A stretch of 64,000 nucleotides of DNA from Sinomonas cyclohexanicum (GCF_020886775.1 NZ_AP024525.1:1116001-1180000); one strand, 5' to 3'. Shown: positions 17,542 through 26,777, counted from the stretch's first letter. A program made the numbers and translations. Notes: generated by a model from the letters alone, not told the origin.

Positions 17542-19395
17542 CTAGGATGCTGAGAACTCTGCCTCGAGGCTGGCCAGGCGGAACTCGAGCCCGGAGAAGC
17601 GTCCGTCGGCTCGTGCCTCCTCGAGGATGTCGGCGTAGGTGGCCGTGCCCGGGACGAAGGCCTGCCCGGTGAAGACGCCCTGATCGAGGTTCCCGTATCC
17701 GTTGTAGTAGCCGGGGACGCAACGCTCGAAGTAGGGCCGGAACGGCAGCCCCGCTTCGGCTACTGTCTTCGACCACGCCTCGACCGCATCCTCCGTCGGC
17801 TCCACTTCCGCATAGCCGTTCGCGCGCGCGTGCCCGACGATCGCGGCAATGTGCCGGGCCTGCACGTCGAGCATCGAGGTGAAGTTGAGCGCGACCGCAG
17901 TCTGGTTGAGACCGCTGGTGAACAGGTTCGGGAACCGGTCCGTCATGATCCCGTGCTGGCTGCGCAGCCCCGGCGAGTTGTGCTCGCTGAGGGACCTCCC
18001 GTCGCGCCCCAGCACGGTGATCCCGGCTCGGGCCTCCGAGGAGGTCGAGGTATCGAAGCCGGTCGCGAACACGATGCAGTCCGCGTCGAAGCGCTCACCG
18101 GCTGCCGTGACTGTGCTGCCGTTGACGCTCTCGATGCCGACGACAGGAGCGTCGATGAGTGAGACGTTCGGTCGATTGAATGACTCGAGGAAGCCGTCGT
18201 TGTAGGTCATCCGCTTGCACAGCAGTCCGTACCAGGGCTTGAGCCGCTCGGCCGTCTCCGGATCCTGCACGACTGAATCGACCAGCTGTCGGAACCGATG
18301 CGAGAAGGCCAGGTCGGCGATCTCCATGACCTGGCCGACCTCGCGCGGGTCGATGCTCGAGACGTCGTCGACCACATTGTCGGCGGTGCCGAGCGCGCGG
18401 AACATCTCGACGAACTGGTCGCCGACGAGGTCATCGTCCTGATACCGGAAGGACGTATTGAGGTCGAAGTTCCGCATCCGGCGCTGCTGCCAGCCGGCCA
18501 CCTGGGAGGAATACCACTCGGGGTCGGTCGCCGTGTCGCGGCGGTATCCGAACACCGGCCCAGGGGTGCGCTGGACGACGAAGACCTGCCTCGCCTGGTC
18601 GGCCACGGCCTTCACCACTTGGACGGCGCTCGCCCCGCTTCCGACCACGACGACGGTCTTGTCGTGCAGGTTCGTCATCGGCTCGGTCGGTGAACCGCCG
18701 GTGTAGGCATAGTCCCATCGGCTGGAATGGAAGATCCTGCCCGGGAAGGTCTCGAGACCCTCGACCGCGGGAAGCGTCGGTGCGGCGCCGAGCGCGCCGT
18801 TGGAGCGCACGAGGAAGCGCGTCCTCAGCTCGTCTCCACGGTCGGTGGTCACCAGCCACCGCTGCGAGTCGCCGTCCCACACGGCGCGGGTCGCGGCCGT
18901 GTGGAAGAGCGCCCCCTCGTAGAGGCCGAAGTGCCGGCCGATCCTCTGAGAGTGCTCGAAGATCTCCTGCGCGAGGGGGTAACGCGTGCTCGGCATGTAC
19001 CCGGTCTCTTCGAGAAGCGGGAGGTAGATGTAGCCCTCGATGTCGCACTGCGAACCCGGGTAGCGATTCCAATACCAGGTGCCGCCGAAGTCGCCGCCGG
19101 CCTCGACGATGCGGAGGGAGTCCACGCCCTCCTCCTTCAGGCGCGCCGCCGCGAGCAGGCCACCGAAGCCCCCGCCGATGATGACCGCCTCCACCTCCTC
19201 GCTGACGGCAGGGCGTTCGACGTACGGCGTCCACGGGTCGGCCGCATCGAGCTGTACCGCCGGAGGCTTCCGATCCGCACGTGGCGCGCCGGTCGCGGCA
19301 CGCTTCACCAGTTCCGCTCCGTAGCGGGCCCGCACCTCCTCTGGATCGAAATCGATCCTTACCTCCACCTGGGACATTGGCAGCGTGTATGACAT
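17542..19395 (-). CDS. Baeyer-Villiger monooxygenase (flavin, NADPH-dependent)
   Basis: A 617-residue FAD monooxygenase that inserts one oxygen next to a ketone carbonyl to give an ester or lactone. The first Rossmann motif IIGGGFGG lies at 72-79. DFGGTWYWNRYPG (about 102-114) is the conserved FAD/active-site stretch. The Baeyer-Villiger fingerprint FxGxxxHxxxWD lies at F217, G219, H223, W227 and D228. A second nucleotide fold reads VVGSGASAVQVV. The 60-70 residue N-terminal extension and total length match the phenylacetone/cyclododecanone type rather than the shorter cyclohexanone type. ATG 19395 has GAGAGGAA 6 nt upstream. First gene of a three-gene operon, divergent from an AraC regulator. 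Confidence 0.93.
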   Translation of the reverse strand: MSYTLPMSQVEVRIDFDPEEVRARYGAELVKRAATGAPRADRKPPAVQLDAADPWTPYVERPAVSEEVEAVIIGGGFGGLLAAARLKEEGVDSLRIVEAGGDFGGTWYWNRYPGSQCDIEGYIYLPLLEETGYMPSTRYPLAQEIFEHSQRIGRHFGLYEGALFHTAATRAVWDGDSQRWLVTTDRGDELRTRFLVRSNGALGAAPTLPAVEGLETFPGRIFHSSRWDYAYTGGSPTEPMTNLHDKTVVVVGSGASAVQVVKAVADQARQVFVVQRTPGPVFGYRRDTATDPEWYSSQVAGWQQRRMRNFDLNTSFRYQDDDLVGDQFVEMFRALGTADNVVDDVSSIDPREVGQVMEIADLAFSHRFRQLVDSVVQDPETAERLKPWYGLLCKRMTYNDGFLESFNRPNVSLIDAPVVGIESVNGSTVTAAGERFDADCIVFATGFDTSTSSEARAGITVLGRDGRSLSEHNSPGLRSQHGIMTDRFPNLFTSGLNQTAVALNFTSMLDVQARHIAAIVGHARANGYAEVEPTEDAVEAWSKTVAEAGLPFRPYFERCVPGYYNGYGNLDQGVFTGQAFVPGTATYADILEEARADGRFSGLEFRLASLEAEFSAS

Positions 19396-19470
19396 GACAT
19401 TCCTCTCGACGCCCGGCAGTCCGCGGCGATCTGCGGACTGCGGCTAAGACCATCTGAGCGGGCGGGGAGA

Positions 19471-19486
19471 TGTGACGGAAGCCACA
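19471..19486. promoter_or_regulatory. Candidate operator in the BVMO/AraC intergenic region
   Basis: The 242-bp divergent region (19396-19637) contains TGTGACGGAAGCCACA, an imperfect palindrome with TGTG/CACA ends, and further down GTGATGGGGGTCAC near 19601-19616. Either could bind the AraC protein; neither is proven. Confidence 0.3.
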
Positions 19487-19637
19487 GGAGATCACCGGGC
19501 GTGGATGCAGAAGGGGCGTGCACGGATTCGGAAGGCCGACCTCCTCGGGCGATCCTGGCCCATCGGTCTGGAAGGATGGGATATCAAGCGTCGTAGTATG
19601 TGTGATGGGGGTCACGGCGTGCGCAAGGAGTGGTTGT

Positions 19638-20600
19638 ATGCGGACTGATGCCCGGACACGGAGGCCCGGCGAGCAGCCCTTCTCCGATCTTGAAGCCTGC
19701 CAGGCTCGCGTCTCAGCGGCATTCGCGACGGCTTCGATCGACAGCCTGCAGACGACCTTCTCCGGCGCCATGCGAACCCACAGCGGAGCAGGGGTGCGGG
19801 TCTCGCGGGTGGCGATCAGCCCGTCGCTCATGGAGCGGTCCCCCCGCCACATCGGCGCACGCGACACCAGCTACCTGGTCATGTGCCTCCTGCTCTCCGG
19901 GCGGGCGACCGTGGCCCAAGAGGGACGCCGGGCGGACCTGCTCCCGGGTGAGGTCTCGCTCTACGACACCGCACGTCCGTACTCGGTCCAGGTTGACAGT
20001 CCGATCGACTGCATCGGCGTGGTGGTGCCACGGGAGGCCCTGGCAGTCACGCCGCGGACGGTGGACGCGCTCATAGCCTCACGCATGAGGGGCAGCGACG
20101 CCGTCACGACGCTGGCGCGGCAGACCATCACCGGCGTCGAGGCGTCGCTGAGCAACATACCGACCGTTGCCGCCGAGCGGGCGATCAAGGGCTTGGTAGA
20201 CCTCTGTGAGATGCTCTACGTCCACCACGGCATGTCGAGCGGCCTACCTGGCGGACGTACTCACGTCGCTGACATGAACAGCATCCTCACGTACATCGAG
20301 GAGCATCTCGCGGACCCGGACCTCAGTCCGCACGCTGTAGCCAGCGCGCACTACATCTCCGTCCGCAAGCTGCACAAACTCGCGCAGGAGAGTGGGATCA
20401 GCATCGGCGGCTGGATCCGCCGCCGGCGCCTGGAGCGCTGCCGCGAGGATCTTGCCGATGCCGCCCTCGGCTCCCTCGCGGTCGGCGCGATAGGCGCACG
20501 CTGGGGTCTGGGCAACCCTACGCACTTCAGCACTATGTTCCGGGCCGAGTTCAAGGCCAGTCCGTCGGAGTGCCGCGCGGCGCATCTGCCGCGGCAATAG
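19638..20600 (+). CDS. AraC-family regulator with NahR/FeaR-like sensor domain
   Basis: A 320-residue activator. Residues about 20-200 form the AraC-binding-like-2 domain found in regulators of aromatic or ketone catabolism (SYLVMCLLLSGRATVAQEGR; LLPGEVSLYDTARPY). The last 100 residues are the double-HTH AraC domain (LSPHAVASAHYISVRKLHKL; GNPTHFSTMFRAEFKASPSE). It is divergent from the monooxygenase operon, which it likely activates in the presence of the ketone or alcohol. ATG 19638 follows AAGGAG. The frame is open 40 codons further upstream, but that part crosses the promoter region. After its stop comes a copied CHY-gene tail, a sign of rearrangement. Confidence 0.88.
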   Translation: MRTDARTRRPGEQPFSDLEACQARVSAAFATASIDSLQTTFSGAMRTHSGAGVRVSRVAISPSLMERSPRHIGARDTSYLVMCLLLSGRATVAQEGRRADLLPGEVSLYDTARPYSVQVDSPIDCIGVVVPREALAVTPRTVDALIASRMRGSDAVTTLARQTITGVEASLSNIPTVAAERAIKGLVDLCEMLYVHHGMSSGLPGGRTHVADMNSILTYIEEHLADPDLSPHAVASAHYISVRKLHKLAQESGISIGGWIRRRRLERCREDLADAALGSLAVGAIGARWGLGNPTHFSTMFRAEFKASPSECRAAHLPRQ

Positions 20601-20631
20601 TCCTTGCCGCCTTCCTCGTCTGACTATCCGT

Positions 20632-20700
20632 GTCCTGTCCTACCTGTGGTGCCCGGCTCAGCAAACGGTGTGCGTGCACTGGCACCTGTACATCGGCTGA
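20632..20700 (+). pseudogene. Broken copy of the CHY zinc-finger gene tail
   Basis: Aligned by eye, this segment matches 15172-15241, the last 23 codons of the CHY gene, with one base missing. Read in one frame it gives SCPTCGARLSKRCA (against SCPNCNARFNERCA), and after the 1-nt deletion it continues in another frame as WHLYIG and a stop (against RHLYFG and a stop). Similarity continues through the stop codon and the hairpin that follows. The rest of the gene is absent, since the AraC gene ends 31 bp upstream. It is therefore a fossil with no coding role. Confidence 0.8.
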
Positions 20701-20706
20701 GGCGAC

Positions 20707-20742
20707 GCGGACGACGGCGGGCGCACACCCGCCGTCGTCCGC
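20707..20742 (+). terminator. GC hairpin, second copy
   Basis: GCGGACGACGGCGGGCG / GCCGTCGTCCGC hairpin, almost identical to 15248-15283 including 12 bp of the left flank (GGCTGAGGYGAC). It separates the convergent AraC and MHS transporter genes. Confidence 0.6.
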
Positions 20743-20786
20743 CCGCTAGAAGTGCCGAGCCGGCACAACAGAGCCGGGGCCGCGCG

Positions 20787-22145
20787 CTACTGCGCGAGCC
20801 TGCCTGTGCCGAAGCTCTGCACCCCGCCCTCGAGGGTCCGGCCCTCCCGCATCGTGTAGGTGTTCACGAGGGCGGCGACGATGACCGCCGCCCAGAAGAC
20901 GATGACTGGCGTGGTGCCGAAGCCCAGTGAGGTCAGCCACGAGGCGATGAACGGCGCCGGGGCTGCGAAGAGGAGGGTAGAGCCGGTGAGCGCTAGTGCC
21001 GAGCCCGTATACCGGACCCGGGTGGGGAAGGCCTCGGCGAACAGGGCACCCTGGGCCGCGTTGCCGAACTGTGTTGCGGTCAGCGCCACGGCCACGACTG
21101 TCAGGACGAGCGGGAAGTTCCCGGTGTCTGCAGCGGGGAAGAAGGCGAGACCGGCCACAAGGGCAACCACCGAACCGATGAAGAGCACCCGACGGCGCCC
21201 GATCCGGTCCGCGATGTGGCCGCCCCACCAGATCGCGACGACGGAGAGCAGGTTCGAGACCATGATGATCGCGTACGTCTGGGACCGGTCAAATCCGTGG
21301 GATGTCAGATAGGCGATCCCGAAGACGCTCACGATGTAGAAGGTGAGGACGATCGGCGCATACGCGAGAATGAGCCGTGCAATCGTCCTCCAGTAGCCGC
21401 GGATGATCACGAGGGGAGCGGCTGACTCGGCCGCCAGTTCCTCGGCCTCGTGCTCGAAGAGGGGCGTCTCCTCGATGCGCAACCGGATGTAGATCCCTAC
21501 GATCACCAGAAGGATGCTCATCAGGAACGGGATGCGCCAGCCCCACGAGGTGAAGGCCTCCGCGGACAGTGCGGTCGAGAGCACGGTCAGGAGCAGCGTT
21601 GCGAGCACCTGGCTCAGCGGAGAGCCCATGCCCATCAGAGCGCCGTAGAGTGCTCGGCGGTTTCGCGGGGCGTGCTCCATTGTCAGGAGCTGGGCGCCGG
21701 TCGCCTCGCCCCCGAGTGCAAAGCCCTGGACGAAGCGCATGAGGACCAGCAGCAGCGGCGCCGTGAATCCGATCGCCTCGTAGGTGGGCAGGAGGCCGAT
21801 GATGAGGGACGCCGTTCCCATGGAGATGAATGTTGCCAGCAGGACCTGACGACGGCCGATCCTGTCGCCGAGCTGCCCGAACACCAGCCCGCCGAGCGGG
21901 CGTGCGAAGAAGCCGACGCCGAAGGTAACGAACGAGGCGAGGAGACCCATTGCTGGGTCGAGAGAGTGGAAGAACAGCGTGGGGAAGACGGTGGCCGAGA
22001 GAGCGCCGTACACCGCGAAGTCAAACCATTCGAGTGCGGACCCGGCGGCGCCGCTGAACACCGCTCTCCGTGCCTGCGCCGTGGGCCGTTCGGGGGATGC
22101 TGTTTGCGACACAGCGGTGACCGCCGGCGCGTCTTGGTGCTGCAT
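20787..22145 (-). CDS. MHS-family MFS transporter (metabolite:H+ symporter)
   Basis: A 452-residue transporter with 12 membrane segments. It begins with the MHS-typical ALEWFDFAVYGALS and carries motif A GQLGDRIGRRQVLL, then GFALGGEATGAQLLTMEHAP, the signature of the shikimate/alpha-ketoglutarate/proline-betaine symporters. Substrates of this family are mostly organic acids and compatible solutes. ATG 22145 is chosen because AAGGAG lies 7 nt upstream; the longer in-frame version from 22247 would run into the SDR gene. It is the last gene of the seven-gene minus-strand operon and convergent with AraC. Confidence 0.88.
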   Translation of the reverse strand: MQHQDAPAVTAVSQTASPERPTAQARRAVFSGAAGSALEWFDFAVYGALSATVFPTLFFHSLDPAMGLLASFVTFGVGFFARPLGGLVFGQLGDRIGRRQVLLATFISMGTASLIIGLLPTYEAIGFTAPLLLVLMRFVQGFALGGEATGAQLLTMEHAPRNRRALYGALMGMGSPLSQVLATLLLTVLSTALSAEAFTSWGWRIPFLMSILLVIVGIYIRLRIEETPLFEHEAEELAAESAAPLVIIRGYWRTIARLILAYAPIVLTFYIVSVFGIAYLTSHGFDRSQTYAIIMVSNLLSVVAIWWGGHIADRIGRRRVLFIGSVVALVAGLAFFPAADTGNFPLVLTVVAVALTATQFGNAAQGALFAEAFPTRVRYTGSALALTGSTLLFAAPAPFIASWLTSLGFGTTPVIVFWAAVIVAALVNTYTMREGRTLEGGVQSFGTGRLAQ

Positions 22146-22188
22146 TGCTGACTCCTTCGTCAGACGGAGGTGGGGTGGTGGGGGGAGG

Positions 22189-22977
22189 TCAGCAGGTCTG
22201 CCAGCCGCCATTGACTTCGAGGCTCGTTCCGTTGATGTACGAGGCACGGTCGCTTACGAGGAACTCGATAGCGTCTGTGATCTCATGGGGCTTCGCGAAG
22301 CGGCCGGCGGGGATCTGGGCGATCATGCGGTCCATATCAGGCATTCCACCGGTCATGGGTGTCTCGACGAACCCGGGAGCCACGCCGTTGACCCTGATAT
22401 TGAGTCCCGCGAGCTCGCGTGCGAGGGACGCGGTCATGTTCTGCAGTGCTGCTTTCGACGCCGCGTACGTGATCGATGACGGGAGGAATGGGCCGAATGT
22501 TGCGTCGGGCAGGCCGCCGGTGGCCATGCGCGACGTGATGGACAGGAGGTTGATGATGCTGGCCGTGCCGTCGGTCGACATGTGGCGGAATGCTTCGCGG
22601 ACGAGGATGAACGGCGCCTTGACGTTGACGGCCATCACGAGGTCCCACTCTTCGTCGGTGACGTCGTAGAACGGCTTCTTCCGACCGCCCTCCTTGGGGC
22701 TGATGCCCACCGCGTTGACGAGGAGCCCGATCGGCCCCAGCCGCACGGCGGCCTCGACTGCTTCGCGGTTGGCCGAGGTCGCGGTGAGGTCGCCGCCCAC
22801 GGCGGCGTGCATTTCCCCGGGGAGCGAGGCAGCGGTCGCCTGCGCCGCCTCGGCGTTGGCGTCGGCCACCACGACGGCGTAGCCGAGGTCCGCGAGGCGG
22901 CGGCACACCGCGGAGCCGATCCCGCCCGCGCCGCCGGTGACGATCGCGCTCTTGAGGGTGTTCTGTTCGGTGCTCAT
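22189..22977 (-). CDS. Short-chain dehydrogenase/reductase
   Basis: A 262-residue classical SDR using NAD(P)(H) on a hydroxyl/ketone. The cofactor motif is TGGAGGIG (about 15-22). Then come NAVG, and the catalytic Ser in LLSITSRM with YAASK as Tyr/Lys. The C-terminus GTSLEVNGGW is the usual ending. Of the two ATGs at 22983 and 22977, the second fits because GAAGGG lies 7 nt upstream of it and only 1 nt before the first. 43 bp separate it from the transporter and 23 bp from the preceding SDR, so it is in the operon. Confidence 0.88.
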   Translation of the reverse strand: MSTEQNTLKSAIVTGGAGGIGSAVCRRLADLGYAVVVADANAEAAQATAASLPGEMHAAVGGDLTATSANREAVEAAVRLGPIGLLVNAVGISPKEGGRKKPFYDVTDEEWDLVMAVNVKAPFILVREAFRHMSTDGTASIINLLSITSRMATGGLPDATFGPFLPSSITYAASKAALQNMTASLARELAGLNIRVNGVAPGFVETPMTGGMPDMDRMIAQIPAGRFAKPHEITDAIEFLVSDRASYINGTSLEVNGGWQTC

Positions 22978-23000
22978 GGTCATGCCCTTCGGTGAGAGGT

Positions 23001-23765
23001 TCAGTACGTTGCGCGGCCGCCGGAGGCGTCGAACACGAAGCCCGTGGTGAAGGAGGCCTCGGGGGAGACGATGAAGCGGATCAGGTGCGCGATCTCTTCC
23101 GCGGTGCCGAATCGCCGCGCGGGGATCAGCGACTTTTGCACCTCCCGGCGTTCCGGCGCCATGCCCTGGATGAGGGGGGTCTCGATCGATGCGGGGGCGA
23201 TGGCGTTCACGGTGACGCCGGTCGCCGCGTATTCCTTGCCCAGGGACTTGACCATGGCGATCATCCCGGCCTTCGACGCCGAGTAGCCGGTCATCTGCGG
23301 GTTGCCCTCCTTGCCGGCGATCGAGGCGACGTGCACGATCCGTCCATAGCCCTGTTCGATCATCTGAGGCAGAGCTTGGCGGGAGACCGCGAAGGCGCCG
23401 AGCAGGTTGATGTTCAGCAGGCGCTGGAGGTCCCCCACCGTCTCCTCCACGCCGGGGACCACGGCGCCAAGGATGCCCGCGCAGTTGACGACGGCGTCTA
23501 CACCGCCGAGTGCCTCCCTCGTCAGGGCGAAGGCGTCCTCGAGGGTCGTCTCATCCGTGACATCGACGACGCCGGTCAGCTCCGCGGCCTCGGTCACGGC
23601 TTCCGGCCACACTGTTGACCGGAGGTCGAAGGCGGCCACGCGGGCGCCTGCGGCGCGGAGCACGGGAACGGTTGCCGCACCCATGCCGCTCGAGGCGCCG
23701 ATCACGACGGCGCGGTGCCCCGTGAGGCCCAGGGCCGAGCGGGTTGCTTCGGTCGCGGCGGTCAC
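23001..23765 (-). CDS. Short-chain dehydrogenase/reductase (FabG-like)
   Basis: A 254-residue classical SDR: cofactor motif GASSGMGAA, NCAGILG, catalytic HVASIAGKEG and YSASK, and C-terminal TGFVFDASGG. The GTG start at 23765 overlaps the stop of the upstream flavoprotein gene as GTGA, with GGAGG 7 nt before it, so the two are translationally coupled. An alternative longer frame on this strand continues to 24305 but only by running inside the flavoprotein gene. Together with the neighbouring SDR it could oxidise two different hydroxyls or both isomers of a cyclic alcohol. Confidence 0.88.
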   Translation of the reverse strand: MTAATEATRSALGLTGHRAVVIGASSGMGAATVPVLRAAGARVAAFDLRSTVWPEAVTEAAELTGVVDVTDETTLEDAFALTREALGGVDAVVNCAGILGAVVPGVEETVGDLQRLLNINLLGAFAVSRQALPQMIEQGYGRIVHVASIAGKEGNPQMTGYSASKAGMIAMVKSLGKEYAATGVTVNAIAPASIETPLIQGMAPERREVQKSLIPARRFGTAEEIAHLIRFIVSPEASFTTGFVFDASGGRATY

Positions 23766-25333
23766 CGGATGACCTCCAGCTGTTCGAGCGGCAGCCCGAG
23801 CACGGAGGAGGTGTCCCCGGCCGGAGAGAGGTTCTCGCGGGGGGCGGCGTGGGCCACGTTGCGCCCAGCGATGCGCCCGGAGACCATGGCCCATCCGATG
23901 TGGAGTCCGTGGTTGAGAAGCTGGAGGCCTCCCTGCCCGGTGGAGCCCGCGGCCCACAGCCCCGGGATCGGCGCGCCGCCGTTGTCGGTGACGCGGAGGG
24001 AGGTGTCCACAGCGAGACCGCCGTCGGCAAGCGTAATGTAGGCATTCATGGGGCCGAGAGCGTAATAGGGGCCATCGCCGATGCCGGACCCGAAGCGCGT
24101 GCGCCCGAACTCGGGGTCCCTCCCAGTGGAGGTGTACCCGCGGAACGTCTCGACCGTGCGGGCGAGCCCTTGGGGGTCGATTCCGGTCTTCGCGGCGAGC
24201 TCCTCGAGGGTGGCGCCCTCGTGGTACATGTCGGGGCGGTAGGACTTGTAGTCCTGGACGTACGCGTACGCGACGCCGGGGAAGGTCGAGACGGGGTTCG
24301 GCCACGCTGAGAACTTCCGGGCGAGCGCCGAGTCGAACACCATGTAGGCCTGGTTAGTGCCCGCGGCGACCCCGCGGGCGAGGTCCTTGTCTGAGTCCTC
24401 GTTCGCCACGCGCTTGCCCGAGCGGTCCACGAGGATCGCGCCGGCAGCGTACATCGTGTTGTTGGGCCCGACCCAGCTGGTCAGCGCACCGCGCAGCACG
24501 ATGGCGAGCAGCCTCTGGGGCAGCCGTTCGACCACGAAACGCAGGGCACGGGATACTGCCGGGTGGGACGGTAGGAGCTTGATGGGGTCGGGCAGTGCGG
24601 CGGGTGCGAACCGCAGGCCCTCGTAGAGGCGGTCCATCTGAAGCATGACGCCGCCGGCGTCGCCGCCGAGGCGGAACCCGTCGCCGGTGTTGTTCGGGTT
24701 CACCGCTGGGACCTTGGCCGCCGCCTCACCGACGTAGGCGCGCTTCATGTCTGCCGCTGCCGAGTAGTCTCCCGTAGCGAGGATGACGCCGCGGCGGCCG
24801 AGGTAGTCGCTCCCGTTCGCCCTCGCGCCGATCACCTCGCCGGCGGAATTGCGCAGGAGCTTCTCGACACGGGCCGAGGTCACGATCTTGACCCCGCGCC
24901 TGCCGCACTCGCGGGCCAGGGCCGTCACGTAGGCCTTGGAGTTGGGCAGCACGTTGTGCATGCGGGGCTTCTCGTACGGCGGCTCCGGGGTCGGGCCGAG
25001 GAACTGGACGCCGATGCTCGAGAGCCACTCGATGGTGGGGCCCGCGTTCTCCGCCAGGACCCTGCGGAGTGCGTCGTTCTCGCGGGTCTCGTCTGCCCCG
25101 TTCGCCGTCTTCATGTCCTCGATGAAGAGGTCGATCGAGTCGTTGACCCCGGCGCGGTACTGGTACGAGGTGTTGGCTGCGGTGAAGGAGCCGACGGACA
25201 TGCCGGTGCTGCCGCCGACCTGCCCGCATTTCTCGAGCACGGTGACGGTGGCGCCGCTCGTCGCGGCGGAGATGGCAGCGGCGAGGCCCGAGCCGCCGCC
25301 ACCGATGATGAGGACGTCAGAGACGGTGTTCAT
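23762..25333 (-). CDS. FAD-binding dehydrogenase, flavoprotein 1 of 3
   Basis: A 523-residue flavoprotein of the fumarate reductase/3-ketosteroid dehydrogenase family. The FAD fold is DVLIIGGGGSGLAAAISAA with VLEKCGQVGGST. The C-terminal FAD-binding part is GLWAAGSTGQGGLQLLNHG. The active-site half contains NNTMYAAGAILVDRSGKR. No heme-binding CXXCH, signal peptide or Fe-S domain is seen, so electrons must go to an unknown acceptor. ATG 25333 follows GGAG by 7 nt; ATG 25351 overlaps the previous stop but has no ribosome site. It differs from its two neighbours by about 55 extra residues. Confidence 0.87.
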   Translation of the reverse strand: MNTVSDVLIIGGGGSGLAAAISAATSGATVTVLEKCGQVGGSTGMSVGSFTAANTSYQYRAGVNDSIDLFIEDMKTANGADETRENDALRRVLAENAGPTIEWLSSIGVQFLGPTPEPPYEKPRMHNVLPNSKAYVTALARECGRRGVKIVTSARVEKLLRNSAGEVIGARANGSDYLGRRGVILATGDYSAAADMKRAYVGEAAAKVPAVNPNNTGDGFRLGGDAGGVMLQMDRLYEGLRFAPAALPDPIKLLPSHPAVSRALRFVVERLPQRLLAIVLRGALTSWVGPNNTMYAAGAILVDRSGKRVANEDSDKDLARGVAAGTNQAYMVFDSALARKFSAWPNPVSTFPGVAYAYVQDYKSYRPDMYHEGATLEELAAKTGIDPQGLARTVETFRGYTSTGRDPEFGRTRFGSGIGDGPYYALGPMNAYITLADGGLAVDTSLRVTDNGGAPIPGLWAAGSTGQGGLQLLNHGLHIGWAMVSGRIAGRNVAHAAPRENLSPAGDTSSVLGLPLEQLEVIR

Positions 25334-25347
25334 AGGTGCTCCAGAGA

Positions 25348-26751
25348 TCATGAGGCAGGAGTGAGGGCCGCGGTGATGGCGTGGGCGGCGATGCGGCCGA
25401 AGACTGCGCCCTTGCCGAGACTGGTTCCGGTCATGTAGGCGGCGCCGTGGAATCCGCCGGTGACCTCGCCGACGGCGAACAGGCCCTCGATGACGTGTCC
25501 GGTGACATCCTTGACCTGCGCCTGCGGGGTGATGGTCAGGCCGCAGTACGTGGACGTCATGAGCGTCTTGGCGGGGTAGGCGTAGAACGGCGGGTGCAGC
25601 ACGGGCACGAGGTCTCCTGTGCCGTTGACGAGCCCCGTGCGGCCATACGCGTCCGGCTGTTCGCCGGCGACGGCCCGGTTGTACGCCTCGACGGTCTCGA
25701 CGAGTCCCACGGCGTTGATCCCGGCCGCGTCGGCGAGCCCCTCGAGCGTGTCGGCCTTGAACACGTGGCCGAGGTCTTCGAGGAACCCGATGTCGTTCAG
25801 TGGAACGCCCGCATGGGACCGTGCGCGGACGGTGGAGTCGAAGACCTCGAAGCCCAGGCCCCCCGGCTGGGAAAGGCATGCGGCGCCGAGGACCTTGTAC
25901 GAGACGGACTCGTCAATGAACCTCCGGCCGTCCTTGTTCACGATGATCGCGCCGAGATAGTTGGCGGTGAGCAGCTCATGGAACTCGATGCCCGTCTCCG
26001 GGTGCGAGCCATAGGTGCCGGAGACGAAGGACATGTCCGCGAGGCCGGCACCGAGCTTCCAGGCCATCTTGAGGCCGTCGCCAGTGTTCCCCAGGCCGCC
26101 GTACGGAATGCCGGCGAGCTGCTCCGGGGCGAAGACCTTCAGAAGATCCTCTCCGCGCGAAAACCCGCCCGAGGCGATGACGACGCCGCCGCGCGCCGCG
26201 AATTCGGTGGGGCCCTCTGGGCCGCTGGACCGGACGCCGACCACACGTCCGGTGGGGTCGGTCACGAGCTCGGTTGCGCGGTGGCGGGTGAAGAGCACGC
26301 CGCCATGCTCGACGACGGTGCGCGCGAGCTCGGCCAGGACGTCCTTGATCGGGGAGAGATGCGAGCGGGCATGGGACTGTCCCGAGGAGACCTCGAGGGC
26401 GCTGAAGGCCACGCCGTGCTCCTTGAGCCAGGCGTAGGTCGCGTCCTGGTTCTCGAGGTAGGCGTCGATGAGGCTGACGTCGGCGTGGCCGCCTCCGAGG
26501 CGGATGAGGTCGTCGCGGAAGTCCTCGGCGCTGTCGCCGATCGCGTCCGCCGCCTGCTCGGCGGTTCCGGAGAAGGCGAAGAATCCTCCGCTCATGGCCG
26601 AGGAGCCGCCGATCGAGTCGGTCTTCTCGAGGACGGCTACCGTGAGGCCAGCCTCGGCGGCCGCGGCCGCCGCGGAGAGTCCGGCGATGCCAGCGCCGAG
26701 GACGACGACGTCGTACCCCGCCATGGTGGATGAAATGCTATGGGTGCTCAT
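25348..26751 (-). CDS. FAD-binding dehydrogenase, flavoprotein 2 of 3
   Basis: A 467-residue FAD_binding_2 flavoprotein. The N-terminus reads VVVLGAGIAGLSAAAAAAEA with VLEKTDSIGGSSAMSGG. NKDGRRFIDESVSYK is the fumarate-reductase-like substrate region, and the C-terminus is GLFAVGEVTGGFHGAAYMTG followed by the last FAD helix. It is 26 bp from flavoprotein 3 and 14 bp from flavoprotein 1, so clearly co-transcribed. The start at ATG 26751 has only a weak purine stretch upstream. Family activity is transfer of hydride across a C-C double bond next to a carbonyl or carboxylate; direction and substrate are unknown. Confidence 0.87.
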   Translation of the reverse strand: MSTHSISSTMAGYDVVVLGAGIAGLSAAAAAAEAGLTVAVLEKTDSIGGSSAMSGGFFAFSGTAEQAADAIGDSAEDFRDDLIRLGGGHADVSLIDAYLENQDATYAWLKEHGVAFSALEVSSGQSHARSHLSPIKDVLAELARTVVEHGGVLFTRHRATELVTDPTGRVVGVRSSGPEGPTEFAARGGVVIASGGFSRGEDLLKVFAPEQLAGIPYGGLGNTGDGLKMAWKLGAGLADMSFVSGTYGSHPETGIEFHELLTANYLGAIIVNKDGRRFIDESVSYKVLGAACLSQPGGLGFEVFDSTVRARSHAGVPLNDIGFLEDLGHVFKADTLEGLADAAGINAVGLVETVEAYNRAVAGEQPDAYGRTGLVNGTGDLVPVLHPPFYAYPAKTLMTSTYCGLTITPQAQVKDVTGHVIEGLFAVGEVTGGFHGAAYMTGTSLGKGAVFGRIAAHAITAALTPAS

Positions 26752-26777
26752 GTCTGCGCTTTCGTGGTGTGGAAGGG

